This document shows positions 36,197-45,267 of a DNA stretch of 64,000 nucleotides, piece by piece. Within the stretch, counting starts at the first letter, position 1, and each line of letters opens with the position of its first letter. The translations under genes were made by a program, and so were the position numbers. Origin of the DNA: a bacterium HR11 (GTDB lineage Bacteria > Acidobacteriota > HRBIN11); NCBI GenBank assembly GCA_002898535.1, contig BEHN01000014.1, positions 1 to 64,000 of the forward strand, read 5' to 3'. The notes beneath the pieces were generated by a model, which saw nothing but the letters and a program-made list of their open reading frames with translations, made no database searches and had not been told where the DNA came from.

Positions 36197-37525
36197 TTAA
36201 CGAAAATGTCTCCTCTTTATCCGAAGATAGGTTGCTTGGATACCTCGGCTCGGCGTGCCTTCCAGGTACTCTACTGCGTCGCCCTCGACCCGAAGGACCA
36301 TAAGGGTGGGATCGTCCTTACCATAGATACCCTCATGCAGAATCCACCATTCAGCGGCTCCCAGGTCTTCCAGGGGGATTCTCACCAGCAGACCGACCGG
36401 GAAGTAACAGATTTTCTGGCCGTCCGGCAGAGTGTCCCATTCTGAACAGGACCGGTCCGGATGCCGCAAGGTATATTGGGTTTCCGTTTCGCTGATCGTG
36501 CCCTGCACAAAGCCCCACACGGAGTCTTTTCTATCGGGATACAATCCCGTGAGGACGAGCGATGAGACCAGGGAGATCGGCTGAAAGGGACCCAGGCTAC
36601 GAGGGGACAAGACCTGAAAAGACCGGCTGGCGGGGTCGACGTGGGTCAGTGTGAAAGGATGCTGGGTCGCCAGAAAGAAGCCCTGCCTGGCTTGATAGAA
36701 CATCGTCATCCCCCGGGGAGCGCCATCGAGACGGTACCGAATGGATTTCTTCAATTCCCCCTGCCATTCGATGCCCAAAGCCCATTCTGCCAATTTTTGT
36801 AATACAGACCGGTGGAAGTAGATCCGTTTCATCTCTTCTTCCAGGTTCGTCACCCGAAGCCACTGCCGCCCCCAATTCTCCCGTGGCACCAGCCGGTCGA
36901 CGACTTGGACTCTGCCCTTCTTTTGACCCTCGGCGGCCGGGTAAAGGTCATAAATGACAAGGAGGAAGGAGTCCTCGGGTCGGAGAACGGCCACCCGCAG
37001 GGGTCCTTCGGGGAAGACGCCCCGGTCGATAAGTTGCACTTGATGACTCATCGGCCCCAGACACTTCTCCTCCGGACAGTCCCAATCGTAAGGCAGGGCA
37101 TCGCTACCGTCCGGCTTCACCAGAACCCACCGCTTGAGTTGTTCGACCAAGATGAGAGGCTGACCGCCTACTTCCAAGGTGCCGATCGGACGGAACCGAC
37201 GCTGGCTCATGCTCTCTCCCACGATGGTGTAGTTCTCCCGGTCCAGGACCACGTGGCATCCCTTCCGATAAGAAACCTCGGGACCCCGAGAACCGGAGAC
37301 GAGGCATCGGGCGTGGATGTCGATCAGGGCATAGCGTCCCTGGACCGAGAGCAGGCTCGGCAACAAGCTACACTCCGAGGACGAACCCTGCAGTTCCTCC
37401 AGGAGTCGGATGGCGCAATCGGACTGGACCTGCTGTACGGTGGTATCCGCCCGGGCAGCAGATAGACCCAAGACCCCCGCCATCAGAACTAAGCCGAGGA
37501 CTATCCTTTCCGGCAGTTTCACCAT
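36197..37525 (-). CDS. Secreted protein of unknown function
   Basis: 442 residues from the ATG at 37525, chosen for GGAGG just upstream and an immediate signal peptide (IVLGLVLMAGVLGLSAARA). The upstream in-frame 95 codons are repeat sequence. The mature part is beta-rich with repeated units of the type 'value read-out then strand', suggestive of a propeller, and has eight Cys in close pairs (CAIRLL...ECSLL, RCLV...KGCHV, DCPEEKC, SCSEW...KICYF) that could form disulfides. No family recognised. Codon use looks slightly less GC-rich than its neighbours. Confidence 0.75.
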   Translation of the reverse strand: MVKLPERIVLGLVLMAGVLGLSAARADTTVQQVQSDCAIRLLEELQGSSSECSLLPSLLSVQGRYALIDIHARCLVSGSRGPEVSYRKGCHVVLDRENYTIVGESMSQRRFRPIGTLEVGGQPLILVEQLKRWVLVKPDGSDALPYDWDCPEEKCLGPMSHQVQLIDRGVFPEGPLRVAVLRPEDSFLLVIYDLYPAAEGQKKGRVQVVDRLVPRENWGRQWLRVTNLEEEMKRIYFHRSVLQKLAEWALGIEWQGELKKSIRYRLDGAPRGMTMFYQARQGFFLATQHPFTLTHVDPASRSFQVLSPRSLGPFQPISLVSSLVLTGLYPDRKDSVWGFVQGTISETETQYTLRHPDRSCSEWDTLPDGQKICYFPVGLLVRIPLEDLGAAEWWILHEGIYGKDDPTLMVLRVEGDAVEYLEGTPSRGIQATYLRIKRRHFR

Positions 37526-37539
37526 GACGAACCTCCATG

Positions 37540-37734
37540 AGCAGAGCCTTTCGGTTCGTGAAAGATATGGAATAATGAGAATGGATGGGGACCACGGGCC
37601 TGGGCGATAGCTATTCCCGACCCCTGGCCCATCCGCCGGCCTGCCCACCGGCCCAATACTCGAAACACCGGTCTCCTCAAGGCATTGGGAATGCCAAATC
37701 CCCATCCGGATTCTCACGGGTCGAGGCCCTGTTG
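37540..37734. repeat. Inverted, diverged R75 pair
   Basis: A partial minus copy (37540-37564, GCAGAGCCTTTCGGTTCGTG) and a diverged plus copy (37659-37734) lie between the two secreted-protein genes. The pair is older-looking than that at 34734-34998. Confidence 0.75.
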
Positions 37735-37748
37735 GGTCAGCAACTAAG

Positions 37749-38180
37749 TTAGTCCCGCCATGAGTAGGCGCCCGCGTATAAGGCCCGGACTGTAGCGTCC
37801 AGTACCTCATAGTTGGCAGGAATGCATATGGACTTAAACATCCTGCTGGAGCGTGAAGCTTCTGGGCCGAGTAGTGGTATAATAATACAGGGTCTACAGA
37901 CGCATTGGCTGTTCCAGCCTCCAGGATACCAAAAGTCTTCTCCTATACAACAATAACCGCCACCGTAGCATGTCCGAGTCGTCGGGTCCTCTACACACCA
38001 GCACCAGCAACTACAAATCCCATGGGTCTCAGGTCCGCCCTCCGATGGTCCTGCCGGATTCTGAAGGGTTGGAATGTTTGGCCGAGCTGGCTCCTTCGGG
38101 GCCACGGTCTGAGATGTCGTAATCAGCAGAGCGCCTGTCAGGAGCAGGGCGCTCATGTTCAGCGCCCGTGAACTCACCAT
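37749..38180 (-). CDS. Small cysteine-rich secreted protein, unknown
   Basis: 143 residues from the ATG at 38180, which has AGGAGGT at good spacing; earlier in-frame starts do not. Signal peptide-like stretch ALNMSALLLTGALLITTSQT. The mature region packs ten Cys into about 45 residues, beginning CSCWCWC and including CYGGGYCC and CVCRPC, with an eleventh near the C-terminus. Possible roles are a disulfide-stabilised toxin or bacteriocin, a metal-binding protein or a structural surface protein; none is proven. Base composition is lower in GC than neighbours, hinting at transfer. Confidence 0.75.
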   Translation of the reverse strand: MVSSRALNMSALLLTGALLITTSQTVAPKEPARPNIPTLQNPAGPSEGGPETHGICSCWCWCVEDPTTRTCYGGGYCCIGEDFWYPGGWNSQCVCRPCIIIPLLGPEASRSSRMFKSICIPANYEVLDATVRALYAGAYSWRD

Positions 38181-38803
38181 AGAGCACCTCCTCCGGGGAA
38201 AGCCCAAGCGCTTCCCCTTGAAGGTGCCTCTATACATATGCCGCTAAAAAAGTCAAGTCTCGCCGGTCGTGGCGGTGCCATCCTATTCCAATCTGTAGGG
38301 CTGGGCTTTAAACTCGCCTGTAGGCATCAAGGTCGGGGCTTGACCCATCTCTCGGAACGCCCCCGGCATGGTGGCGTCCTCCTGTTCGGATATCGGCCGT
38401 CATGCCGGTGTCCAATCGATCCCCACGCCGGCCGTTAGGCTGGCGTCTATCGCATATGGGGGGATTGTCCCTCACTTATCAGAGCCGTTCGGTTCGTGAG
38501 AATGGCGTCGGGGCAGCCTTTCCCATCGCCCGGGAGCACGATGTTCAAAGGGATGGAGTGACGAAGTCACGAAGGAACCAGGCCGGCCGATGGGCCGTTT
38601 TTATCCCAGCCTCGCTCGCCCGAGCGGGGTCGCGGGATAATAGACCACCGACCCCGGACTACAGACCATTCGCCCCTCGCTACTCGCCATCCGCCTTCGC
38701 GGACTCGTCAGATGGGCATCGGCCCGACGTCCCGACATCCGTCTCTTGCGTCCCTGGGCCGGCTCGCTTATGTTATGAACGGACCCTCACACTGGGATTC
38801 CCG
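38181..38803. repeat. Intergenic repeats between the cysteine-rich gene and carA
   Basis: Minus R75 at 38477-38550 (starts TATCAGAGCCGTTCGG) followed by GTGACGAAG words; then, at 38600-38705, an inverted copy of the composite element seen at 19680-19778 (CCCGAGCGGGG hairpin, GGGATAATAGACC, GACCCCGGACTACAGACC, CTACTCGCCATCCGCC). GGCGGTG and GCCGGTGT hairpins lie at about 38262-38420. No gene is visible. Confidence 0.8.
38746..38774 (+). promoter_or_regulatory. Candidate carA promoter
   Basis: TTGCGT (38746-38751), a 17-base spacer and TATGTT (38769-38774), 29 bases before the carA ATG at 38804. Match is partial (3 of 6 at -35, 4 of 6 at -10). Confidence 0.5.
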
Positions 38804-40021
38804 ATGGAAGCGATTCTGGCCCTGGAAGACGGCTCCTACTACGTCGGTCAGCCTCTCGGCGCCTCGACGGAGCGCTGGGGCGAGCTGGTATTTACGACGG
38901 CCATGACGGGCTACCAGGAAGTCTTGACCGACCCTTCGTTCAAGGGCCAGATCGTCATCATGACCCATCCCCACATCGGCAACTACGGCCTGAATCCGGC
39001 GGACGTCGAGAGTATCCGTCCCTGGGTCGAGGGCTTTGTCGTCGCCGACCCGAGCCCCTTTTACAGCCATCGCCAGGGGCATTGGAACCTCCACACGTAC
39101 CTCCGCCAGTGGGGCATCCCGGGCATTGCCGAGGTCGATACCCGGGCCCTCGTCCGAAAAATCCGCTCCCAGGGGGCCATGCGGGCCGTGATCTCGACCG
39201 TGCCGGCCGACCCGCAGGCCCTGGTCGCCAAAGCCCGCCAGAGCCCTTCGATGGTCGGGGCCGACTGGGTCCGGGCCGTCTCCCCGGCGGAGCCCTTCTG
39301 GGCCGTCCCGGCGGAAGCGCCTCGGCCCCAGGCGTGGATCCTCGAAGGCTTGGCGGCCGGCCTTCGACCGGTCCCGATGAATTCGGCCGGCGTCCCGTCT
39401 GAGCCAGACCCGTCGGCGCCTCTCGTCGTCGTCTACGACTACGGCGTCAAGTGGGGCATCCTGCGGGCCTTGCTCCAGCGGTCCTGCCGGGTGCTGGTCG
39501 TCCCGGCCCGGACGCCGACCGAGGACGTCTTGCGCTTGCGACCCCAAGGCGTCGTCCTCTCGAACGGTCCCGGCGACCCGGCCGCCCTGCCCGGGATCGT
39601 CCGGGAAGTCCGACGCCTGATCGGGCGCGTCCCCCTGCTGGGCATCTGCCTGGGCCATCAGGTCCTGGGCCTGGCCTTCCGGGGTCGGACCTACAAGCTC
39701 CTGTTCGGCCACCGGGGCGCCAATCAGCCCGTCAAGGACGAACCCCTCCGCAAAGTCCTGATCACGACCCAGAACCACGGCTTTGCCGTCGATCCCGACA
39801 GCCTGCCTCCGGAGGTCGTCCCGACCCACTGGCACCTCAACGACGGGACCCTCGAAGGCTTCCGCCACCGGGACCTGCCTATCATCGCCGTCCAGTTCCA
39901 CCCCGAGGCCTCGCCGGGGCCCCACGATGCCCTGTACCTCTTTGATGAATTCATCCAAATGGTCCGCGCTCAGGATAACGTGTCGGACCACAGACCACAG
40001 ACCACAGACCACAGACCATAG
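38804..40021 (+). CDS. carA: Carbamoyl-phosphate synthase small subunit
   Basis: 405 residues from the ATG at 38804 (MEAILALEDGSYYVG). It supplies ammonia from glutamine to CarB for arginine and pyrimidine synthesis. The N-terminal domain has TTAMTGYQEVLTDPS; the C-terminal class I amidotransferase has the nucleophile Cys in LLGICLGHQVLGLA and the His/Glu pair in AVQFHPEASPGP. The last ~12 residues (DHRPQTTDHRP) are encoded by a CAGACCACA word array that also supplies the stop codon. carB lies 16 kb away on the other strand. Confidence 0.96.
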   Translation: MEAILALEDGSYYVGQPLGASTERWGELVFTTAMTGYQEVLTDPSFKGQIVIMTHPHIGNYGLNPADVESIRPWVEGFVVADPSPFYSHRQGHWNLHTYLRQWGIPGIAEVDTRALVRKIRSQGAMRAVISTVPADPQALVAKARQSPSMVGADWVRAVSPAEPFWAVPAEAPRPQAWILEGLAAGLRPVPMNSAGVPSEPDPSAPLVVVYDYGVKWGILRALLQRSCRVLVVPARTPTEDVLRLRPQGVVLSNGPGDPAALPGIVREVRRLIGRVPLLGICLGHQVLGLAFRGRTYKLLFGHRGANQPVKDEPLRKVLITTQNHGFAVDPDSLPPEVVPTHWHLNDGTLEGFRHRDLPIIAVQFHPEASPGPHDALYLFDEFIQMVRAQDNVSDHRPQTTDHRP

Positions 40022-40300
40022 ACCACAGACTATGGGCCTTGGGTTGCAGACCGGTCGTAGGAGGTATGGCCCCATGCGCTATGCGCTGTTCGCCACCCGC
40101 CGCGATCAGGTCGGCCGTCGGCAGATAGGAGCGCAGGCCTCTGGCCTGCGGGAGCGTAGGCGTCCTCGCCTGCGGGAATGCGGGCCTCCGACCTCCGAAC
40201 ACCGGGAGTCGCCCCGGTGTCATCCTTCGAGAACTGGTCCGTAATCCAAGGTCCGTAGTCTATGGTCCATGGTCTATGGTCTTTAGTCCATGGTCTGTAG
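39985..40300. repeat. GACCACAGACC array, hairpins and GGTCTATGG array
   Basis: Tandem CAGACCA words at 39985-40035 overlap the end of carA; complementary GGTCCATGGTCTATGG words lie at 40250-40300. Between them are hairpins CGCAGGCCtctGGCCTGCG (about 40131-40149) and ACACCGGGagtcgCCCCGGTGT (about 40199-40220). The gap 40022-40359 has no gene. Confidence 0.8.
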
Positions 40301-40359
40301 TGAGGGCTACTCTTCCGACCTCGTTATTCGCCATGCGCTGTTCTCGAGGGAGGTGGGTC

Positions 40360-40866
40360 ATGCGTCGTCGGTCCTGGGTCTTCGGATGCCTCGTCGGCCT
40401 AGTCCTGGGCTGGATGCTGGGTCACTCGGGGCGTCCTCAAGACACTTCGGGTCCGGCACACTTGGTACCCCTGTCCGAGGCGGCCTTCTACGAGAGTCCC
40501 GACGGTAAGACCCTGATGGGCCTCTGGCTGGGTCCCCAGCAGGGCCACTCGAACGTCCGGCTCCACGTCGGATACGGCGTGTTCCGACCGGGTGCGCAGG
40601 TCGCCGAGCACGTCCACACGGATTCTCACGAAATCCTGTTCGTCCTGCGGGGGCGGGGCCGCCTGACGCTGAACGGGACGGAGCGGGTCGTCGAGGCGCC
40701 GATGGCGATCTTCATCCCCGCCGGCACGACGCATGCCTTCATGAACGACGGCAAGGAGACCCTCCACGCCGTCCAAGTCTATGACCCGGCCGGCCCGGAG
40801 GCCCGCTTCACCCGGTGGACCCGCCGACCGCCCGAGACTCTCCGCGGGTCCGACATCCGACCGTAA
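40360..40866 (+). CDS. Membrane-anchored cupin-domain protein
   Basis: 168 residues from the ATG at 40360 (GGGAGGTGGG just upstream). An N-terminal membrane anchor or signal (VFGCLVGLVLGWMLG) precedes a single cupin barrel with metal-binding motif 1 EHVHTDSHEILFVLRGRG and motif 2 FIPAGTTHAFMND. Likely a periplasmic metal-dependent or sugar/small-molecule-binding cupin; substrate unknown. It is followed 17 bp later by a thiamine-binding-type gene. Confidence 0.85.
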   Translation: MRRRSWVFGCLVGLVLGWMLGHSGRPQDTSGPAHLVPLSEAAFYESPDGKTLMGLWLGPQQGHSNVRLHVGYGVFRPGAQVAEHVHTDSHEILFVLRGRGRLTLNGTERVVEAPMAIFIPAGTTHAFMNDGKETLHAVQVYDPAGPEARFTRWTRRPPETLRGSDIRP

Positions 40867-40883
40867 AACGAAGGGGGTCGACC

Positions 40884-41204
40884 ATGAGCTGGCTGATGTT
40901 CCTCAGCGTCACGCCCCTTGACAAGGGGGAGAGCGTGGGTGCTTACGTGGCCCGCGCCGTGGACGTCATCGACCGAAGCGGTCTCGACTACCGGCTTACG
41001 GCCGTCGGGACTGTCCTCGAGGCCGACTCGTGGGAGGAGCTATCCCGCGTCGTCCAGGCTTGCCTGGAGGACCTTCAGCGGGACTGCCGCCGCATTTCCG
41101 TCCTGATCAAGGTCGACTACCGGGAGGGCCCGAAGGGTCGCCTCCGGCAAGCCGTCGAGTCCGTCGTCCAACGCTTAGGCCGCCCCGTCGCAGGGGTGGC
41201 ATGA
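40884..41204 (+). CDS. MTH1187/YkoF-family thiamine-binding protein
   Basis: 106 residues. Small ferredoxin-like fold protein of the MTH1187 family (COG0011): FLSVTPLDKGESVGAYVARAVDVI, then YRLTAVGTVLEADSWEEL and RISVLIKVDYREG. Members bind thiamine or related ligands as dimers. The start at 40884 follows AGGGGGT. No TPP riboswitch is seen upstream. Probably co-transcribed with the cupin gene. Confidence 0.88.
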   Translation: MSWLMFLSVTPLDKGESVGAYVARAVDVIDRSGLDYRLTAVGTVLEADSWEELSRVVQACLEDLQRDCRRISVLIKVDYREGPKGRLRQAVESVVQRLGRPVAGVA

Positions 41205-41252
41205 CGGGTCCGCGAAACCCGGTAAGGTCAAGGGGGGCTTGATGATGCTTTG

Positions 41253-41282
41253 CACAAAACTTATTCTTTTAAGAATAAGTTT
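41253..41282 (-). terminator. Palindromic hairpin at the end of the AT-rich island
   Basis: AAACTTATTCTT (41257-41268) pairs perfectly with AAGAATAAGTTT (41271-41282) around two bases. Read on the minus strand it spans the stop codon of the partner gene and is followed by TTTTG, so it resembles an AU-rich intrinsic terminator, though the stem is weak. Confidence 0.55.
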
Positions 41283-42007
41283 ATTGATTCCTTAATCTGC
41301 TCGAACTTTCTTTCGGCCTTGTGGAGGAAGGACTTACTTACCAGCTGTTTAGCCAACCTTTGAGGATCTAAATCCTCAAAAACTGAAATGACCTGATATA
41401 TGCTCTGCGTCTGCTTACCCAACTGAATTTGTAACGGATAGAGAGTAAGATAAAATAATCGCTTTAGACGAGTAGCCTGAAGAGATTGCCAACTTAACTC
41501 ACCTTCTGGGTCTGTCTTAGGCTCTTTAATGGTAAACTCAATGCCCTTGATGAAGGCAAGTTTCCCCAATTTTTCGAAGAAGTGACCGCTGGGTTCTTTA
41601 GTCGTCGTCAATTCAATCCACGTCTCCTTATAAGGAAGATAAGCATCTAAGTCCGTAAGCTCATGGCCTTCGGCATCGCAAAGCTTCGCACCATAAATCA
41701 CCTCCCCTTCTTCTCTAAAGCCGAGCTCGGAAAGGAGACCTTGCAGGAGATGGCGGTCCGCTAATTCTTGCATCTTGGTCGCTTGATTTTTCCGCTGCTG
41801 TTTGATGAATTCAGACGCCTCACTCAGTTCTGCAAAGGCGTTACGGATGTGTCTTTTGCGATGAATAGGAGGGGAACTATTAAGCAAGAAGACATGGAGT
41901 ACTAAATCATCATTTTTAGCATCGATAAATGTGCAAGCTTTAGGATCACGCAAGATACCAAAAACGATCCACCTTATAAACGCAAAGAACGCTGTAGACC
42001 CGCTCAT
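41261..42007 (-). CDS. Putative effector/toxin partner of the Panacea-domain gene
   Basis: 248 residues, strikingly AT-rich for this genome. No family recognised with certainty. A central segment (ELTDLDAYL, then ETWIELTTTKE about 12 residues on) has the spacing of PD-(D/E)XK nuclease cores, with the E-x-K position altered, so nuclease activity is only a suggestion. An N-terminal hydrophobic stretch (FFAFIRWIVFGIL) may be a membrane helix or buried. It overlaps the upstream antitoxin-like gene by 4 bp (ATGA), as expected of a toxin-antitoxin pair. Confidence 0.65.
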   Translation of the reverse strand: MSGSTAFFAFIRWIVFGILRDPKACTFIDAKNDDLVLHVFLLNSSPPIHRKRHIRNAFAELSEASEFIKQQRKNQATKMQELADRHLLQGLLSELGFREEGEVIYGAKLCDAEGHELTDLDAYLPYKETWIELTTTKEPSGHFFEKLGKLAFIKGIEFTIKEPKTDPEGELSWQSLQATRLKRLFYLTLYPLQIQLGKQTQSIYQVISVFEDLDPQRLAKQLVSKSFLHKAERKFEQIKESINLFLKE

Positions 42008-42468
42008 CGTGGATCGAGTCGAATGGCCTCACCCGGGACGGCCCGTTTCATGGGGGCTGTTGCATACACTACGTCGAGCAATTGAGGCAAGGATAGCCGG
42101 CCAAACTTCTCCAGTACTCGATCCAGCAGTTCGCGTTCGTCGTTCGAAAGTTGACCTTCTATGTTCAACTCATGGGCCTTCTCAGTTAGACGATAATCAT
42201 GGGCCACCCCAAACTGGGTCAGGTCAGGAGAATCTTCCATGATCCCCCGTTGGATTAAACTCTCTATGGCGTTCATGATCCTATCGGAGTAGGGTCCGTA
42301 AAAATAAAAATAGTACTTGACCCCTGTCAGAGACCGGCCGAGCCTTTGGGTCGCCAGCCAATCAGCCAGATATAGGATCTTCATTAAGCGGGTGCGCCCT
42401 ACACGCTGGTGACTCATCTTCTTTAGACCTCGAATAATATATATAACCATGTATTCTAATTTTTTCAT
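42004..42468 (-). CDS. Panacea (DUF4065/SocA-like) domain antitoxin-like protein
   Basis: 154 residues, AT-rich, AAGGAGGG ribosome site before the ATG at 42468. GRTRLMKILYLADWLA, then LTGVKYYFYFYGPYSDRIM, matches the Panacea domain, which neutralises many unrelated toxins in PanAT systems and also occurs in phage proteins and the SocA adaptor. The C-terminal helix region (LSNDERELLDRVLEKFG ... LDVVYATAPMKRA) fits the family. First gene of a two-gene operon with the unrecognised 248-residue partner. Confidence 0.85.
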   Translation of the reverse strand: MKKLEYMVIYIIRGLKKMSHQRVGRTRLMKILYLADWLATQRLGRSLTGVKYYFYFYGPYSDRIMNAIESLIQRGIMEDSPDLTQFGVAHDYRLTEKAHELNIEGQLSNDERELLDRVLEKFGRLSLPQLLDVVYATAPMKRAVPGEAIRLDPR

Positions 42469-42528
42469 GCAAATCCCTCCTTCTTATGGATCGAGTATAT
42501 TCTGCACACCGCTAGGCCTACAAGACCC

Positions 42529-42798
42529 CTACCCCCGGCGTTGCTGAAGGAGGGTCTGGACGATCTGGGTGACCTGCGTGAGGCGGGAGATCTTGCGGTT
42601 CCGCTTCTGGACCGTCAGGGGGTCGTCCGTCGGGCTTTGCTCGGCCCGAAGCGCCGTGAGCAGTTTGTCGATCTCAAACTGGAGCTGACGGAGCTCCTCG
42701 GGGGTGAAACGCCGGAGGGTGTTCTGGGTCACGATGATAAAACCCTCGGCGATTTCTCGCGCCATGGCGCCGGCACTGCCGCCGATGAATCGGGACAT
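42529..42798 (-). CDS. Small protein of unknown function next to tRNA-Ala
   Basis: 89 residues from the ATG at 42798, 24 bp after the tRNA-Ala 3' end and possibly co-transcribed with it. An alternative start is 11 codons in (MAREIAEGF). Mostly charged and helical (FTPEELRQLQFEIDKLLTALRAEQ, then RKISRLTQVTQIVQTLLQQ). No family recognised. Return to high GC shows it lies outside the AT-rich island. Confidence 0.55.
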   Translation of the reverse strand: MSRFIGGSAGAMAREIAEGFIIVTQNTLRRFTPEELRQLQFEIDKLLTALRAEQSPTDDPLTVQKRNRKISRLTQVTQIVQTLLQQRRG

Positions 42799-42821
42799 GG
42801 CCCGTCTCGAGGGAGGCTCCG

Positions 42822-42897
42822 TGGTGGAGGGTACCAGATTCGAACTGGCGACCTCCAGCTTGCGAAGCTGGCGCTCTCCCAACTGAGCTAACCCCCC
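42822..42897 (-). tRNA. tRNA-Ala (anticodon CGC)
   Basis: 76 bases including encoded CCA. Acceptor GGGGGGT pairs with ACCCTCC and contains the G3-U70 wobble that identifies alanine tRNAs. D-arm GCTC...GAGC, anticodon arm CCAGC-TTCGCAA-GCTGG giving anticodon CGC, T-loop TTCGAAT. Confidence 0.96.
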
Positions 42898-42982
42898 ACG
42901 CCACGTCGTATCGCTACTCGCCACTCGCGATTCGCCTATATTTTAGCCAAGCGCCCGGCGGACGGCAACCGCCGCTCCGGCT

Positions 42983-43630
42983 TCAGATCCATCCGAAACG
43001 GTGGGCGACTTCAGCGATTTGCCGGAGGTCGTTCAAGAAGAGGGGGAAGGCCTCGGGGTTCCGGAGGACGTACGCCGGATGGTAGATCGGCACGACCCAC
43101 ACCCCGTTTTTCTGAAACCACTGACCCCGCAGTTGTTGGATGCCCGTCCGGCCCAAGATCATGGACATCGCCGGGTTTCCCATCGGGACGAGGATGGCCG
43201 GCCGGAGGATCTCGATCTGACGGCGGAGGTAAGGAAAGCAGGCGCTCATCTCCGACGGCCGAGGCGTCCGATTCTCCGGGGGCCGGCACTTGACGACGTT
43301 GGCGATGTAGACCCGACGCCGGTCGATCCCGACCATCCGAAGGGCCTTGGTCAAGAGCTGGCCGGCGGCCCCGACGAAGGGCTGGCCCTCGACGTCTTCC
43401 TGCGCCCCGGGGCCCTCCCCGACGAACATGAGCGGGCTCCAGGGGTCGCCCATCCCCAGGACGGCCTGCTTCCGATTCTGGTGGAGGGGACACAGGCGGC
43501 ACCGCTGGACGGTCGCCTGGAGCTCCCGGAGCTGTCGCTCTCGCTGGCGGGTCGCCTCCGGGAGGGCCAGCCACCGGTATCCCAGAGTCTGCCAGTACTG
43601 TAAGACGGAAGCCAGGGGACCTAACGTCAT
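42983..43630 (-). CDS. Family-4 uracil-DNA glycosylase (iron-sulfur)
   Basis: 215 residues from the ATG at 43630. Removes uracil from DNA. Motif 1 [22 protein letters not shown] is typical of family 4. Cluster cysteines: CRLC near residue 37-40 and later [18 protein letters not shown] (15 residues apart). Motif near the C-terminus [10 protein letters not shown]. Such enzymes are common in thermophiles, where cytosine deamination is fast, a mild hint about lifestyle. Confidence 0.92.
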   Translation of the reverse strand: MTLGPLASVLQYWQTLGYRWLALPEATRQRERQLRELQATVQRCRLCPLHQNRKQAVLGMGDPWSPLMFVGEGPGAQEDVEGQPFVGAAGQLLTKALRMVGIDRRRVYIANVVKCRPPENRTPRPSEMSACFPYLRRQIEILRPAILVPMGNPAMSMILGRTGIQQLRGQWFQKNGVWVVPIYHPAYVLRNPEAFPLFLNDLRQIAEVAHRFGWI

Positions 43631-43760
43631 CACGACGTCCCTCCGACACCGGCCGGGGGCATCAGGATACCCGGGACAGACCCCGCCGGACAACCCAAGC
43701 GGTGATATAATGAGGGTCGGACGCCGCAGGCCTGGAGGCCTGCGCTTCCGGAGGTCGGCG

Positions 43761-45266
43761 ATGGAGCGGTACAAGAACTACATCGGCGGTGAATGGGTCG
43801 ACCCCGTCGGCGGGGAGTACTTCGAGGACCGGAATCCCGCCGACACGCGGGAGCTCATCGGTCTGTTCCCCAAGTCGTCTCGGGAAGACGTCGACAAGGC
43901 CGTGGCGGCCGCCCGAGAGGCCTACAAGAAATGGCGGCTCGTCCCGCCGCCCAAGCGGGCTGAGATCCTCTACCGGGTCGCCCAGCGGCTCGTCGAGCTG
44001 AAGGAGACCATCGCCCGGGACATGACCCGGGAAAACGGCAAGGTCCTCGAGGAGACCCGGGGTGACGTCCAGGAGGCCATCGACATGGGCTTCTTCATCG
44101 CCGGGGAGGGCCGTCGCCTCCATGGCTACACGACGACGTCCGAGCTTCCCGACAAGATGGCCTTTTGCATCCGGGTCCCCGTCGGCGTGGCCGTCGTCAT
44201 CACGGCCTGGAACTTCCCGATGGCCGTCCCGTCCTGGAAGATCTTCCCGGCCCTCGTGTGCGGCAATACGGTCATCTTCAAGCCCTCCGAGGAGACGCCC
44301 CTGACGGCCCATCACTTCGTGAAGGTCTTTGAAGAATGCGGCCTGCCGCCGGGCGTCTTGAACCTTGTCCACGGCTTCGGCCCCGAGGCGGGCCAGGCCC
44401 TCTGCGAGCACCCCGGGACGGACATCCTGGCCTTCACGGGCTCGACGGAAGTCGGACGCCTGATCGCCGAGATCGGCGCCCGGGGCTACAAGCGGGTCTC
44501 CCTCGAGATGGGCGGCAAGAATCCCATCATCGTCATGGACGATGCCGACCTGGACCTGGCCGTCCAGGGTTGCATCTGGGGCGCTTTCGGGACGAGCGGC
44601 CAGCGGTGCACGGCCGCCAGCCGTCTGATCGTCCATAAAGCCGTCTACACGAAGTTCCTGGACGCCTTTGTCGAACGGGCGAAGGCCCTGCGGGTCGGCA
44701 ACGGCCTGGACCCCCAGACCCAGATGGGGCCCATCATCAACGAGGCCCAGCTTCGGAAGGTCGAGCACTACGTCGAGCTCGGTAAGCAGGAGGGCGCCCG
44801 GCTGATGTGCGGCGGCTACCGGCTGACGGACGGCGACCTGAAGTACGGCTACTTCTACGCCCCGACGGTCTTTGCCGACGTCCATCCCTCGATGAAGATC
44901 GCCCAGGACGAGATCTTCGGCCCCGTCGTCTGCGTCATCCCCTTCGAGACGCTCGACGAGGCCATCGAGATCGCCAACGGCGTCCGCTACGGGTTGTCGT
45001 CGGCCATCTACACGCGGGACGTCCGAAATGCCATGGTCGCCGTCCGGGAACTGCAGGCCGGGATCACGTACGTCAATGCGCCGTCCATCGGGGCCGAGAT
45101 TCATCTGCCCTTCGGCGGCGTCAAGCAGACGGGCAACGGCCATCGGGAGGGCGGCACACAGGTCCTGGACATCTTCTCGGAATGGAAGGCCGTCTACATC
45201 GATTACAGCGGCCGCCTCCAGCGGGCCCAGATCGACACGGAACGTCTGGTCCAGCTGGGCGACTGA
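43761..45266 (+). CDS. NAD(P)-dependent aldehyde dehydrogenase
   Basis: 501 residues. NAD site and fold segments [40 protein letters not shown]; catalytic Glu in [10 protein letters not shown] and nucleophile Cys in [22 protein letters not shown]. Length and fold match class ALDH enzymes; ketoglutaric-semialdehyde and aminoadipic-semialdehyde dehydrogenases are plausible specificities but cannot be separated here. TATAAT at 43706-43711 may be its -10 box. A GCAGGCCTGGAGGCCTGC hairpin lies upstream near 43727. It ends 1 bp before the MNT gene. Confidence 0.92.
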   Translation: MERYKNYIGGEWVDPVGGEYFEDRNPADTRELIGLFPKSSREDVDKAVAAAREAYKKWRLVPPPKRAEILYRVAQRLVELKETIARDMTRENGKVLEETRGDVQEAIDMGFFIAGEGRRLHGYTTTSELPDKMAFCIRVPVGVAVVITAWNFPMAVPSWKIFPALVCGNTVIFKPSEETPLTAHHFVKVFEECGLPPGVLNLVHGFGPEAGQALCEHPGTDILAFTGSTEVGRLIAEIGARGYKRVSLEMGGKNPIIVMDDADLDLAVQGCIWGAFGTSGQRCTAASRLIVHKAVYTKFLDAFVERAKALRVGNGLDPQTQMGPIINEAQLRKVEHYVELGKQEGARLMCGGYRLTDGDLKYGYFYAPTVFADVHPSMKIAQDEIFGPVVCVIPFETLDEAIEIANGVRYGLSSAIYTRDVRNAMVAVRELQAGITYVNAPSIGAEIHLPFGGVKQTGNGHREGGTQVLDIFSEWKAVYIDYSGRLQRAQIDTERLVQLGD

Positions 45267-45267
45267 G

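Noticed and set aside
41222-42898. tRNA-Ala-flanked integrative element with att duplication
   Set aside because: No second copy of the tRNA 3' end was found at the far side of the AT-rich island.
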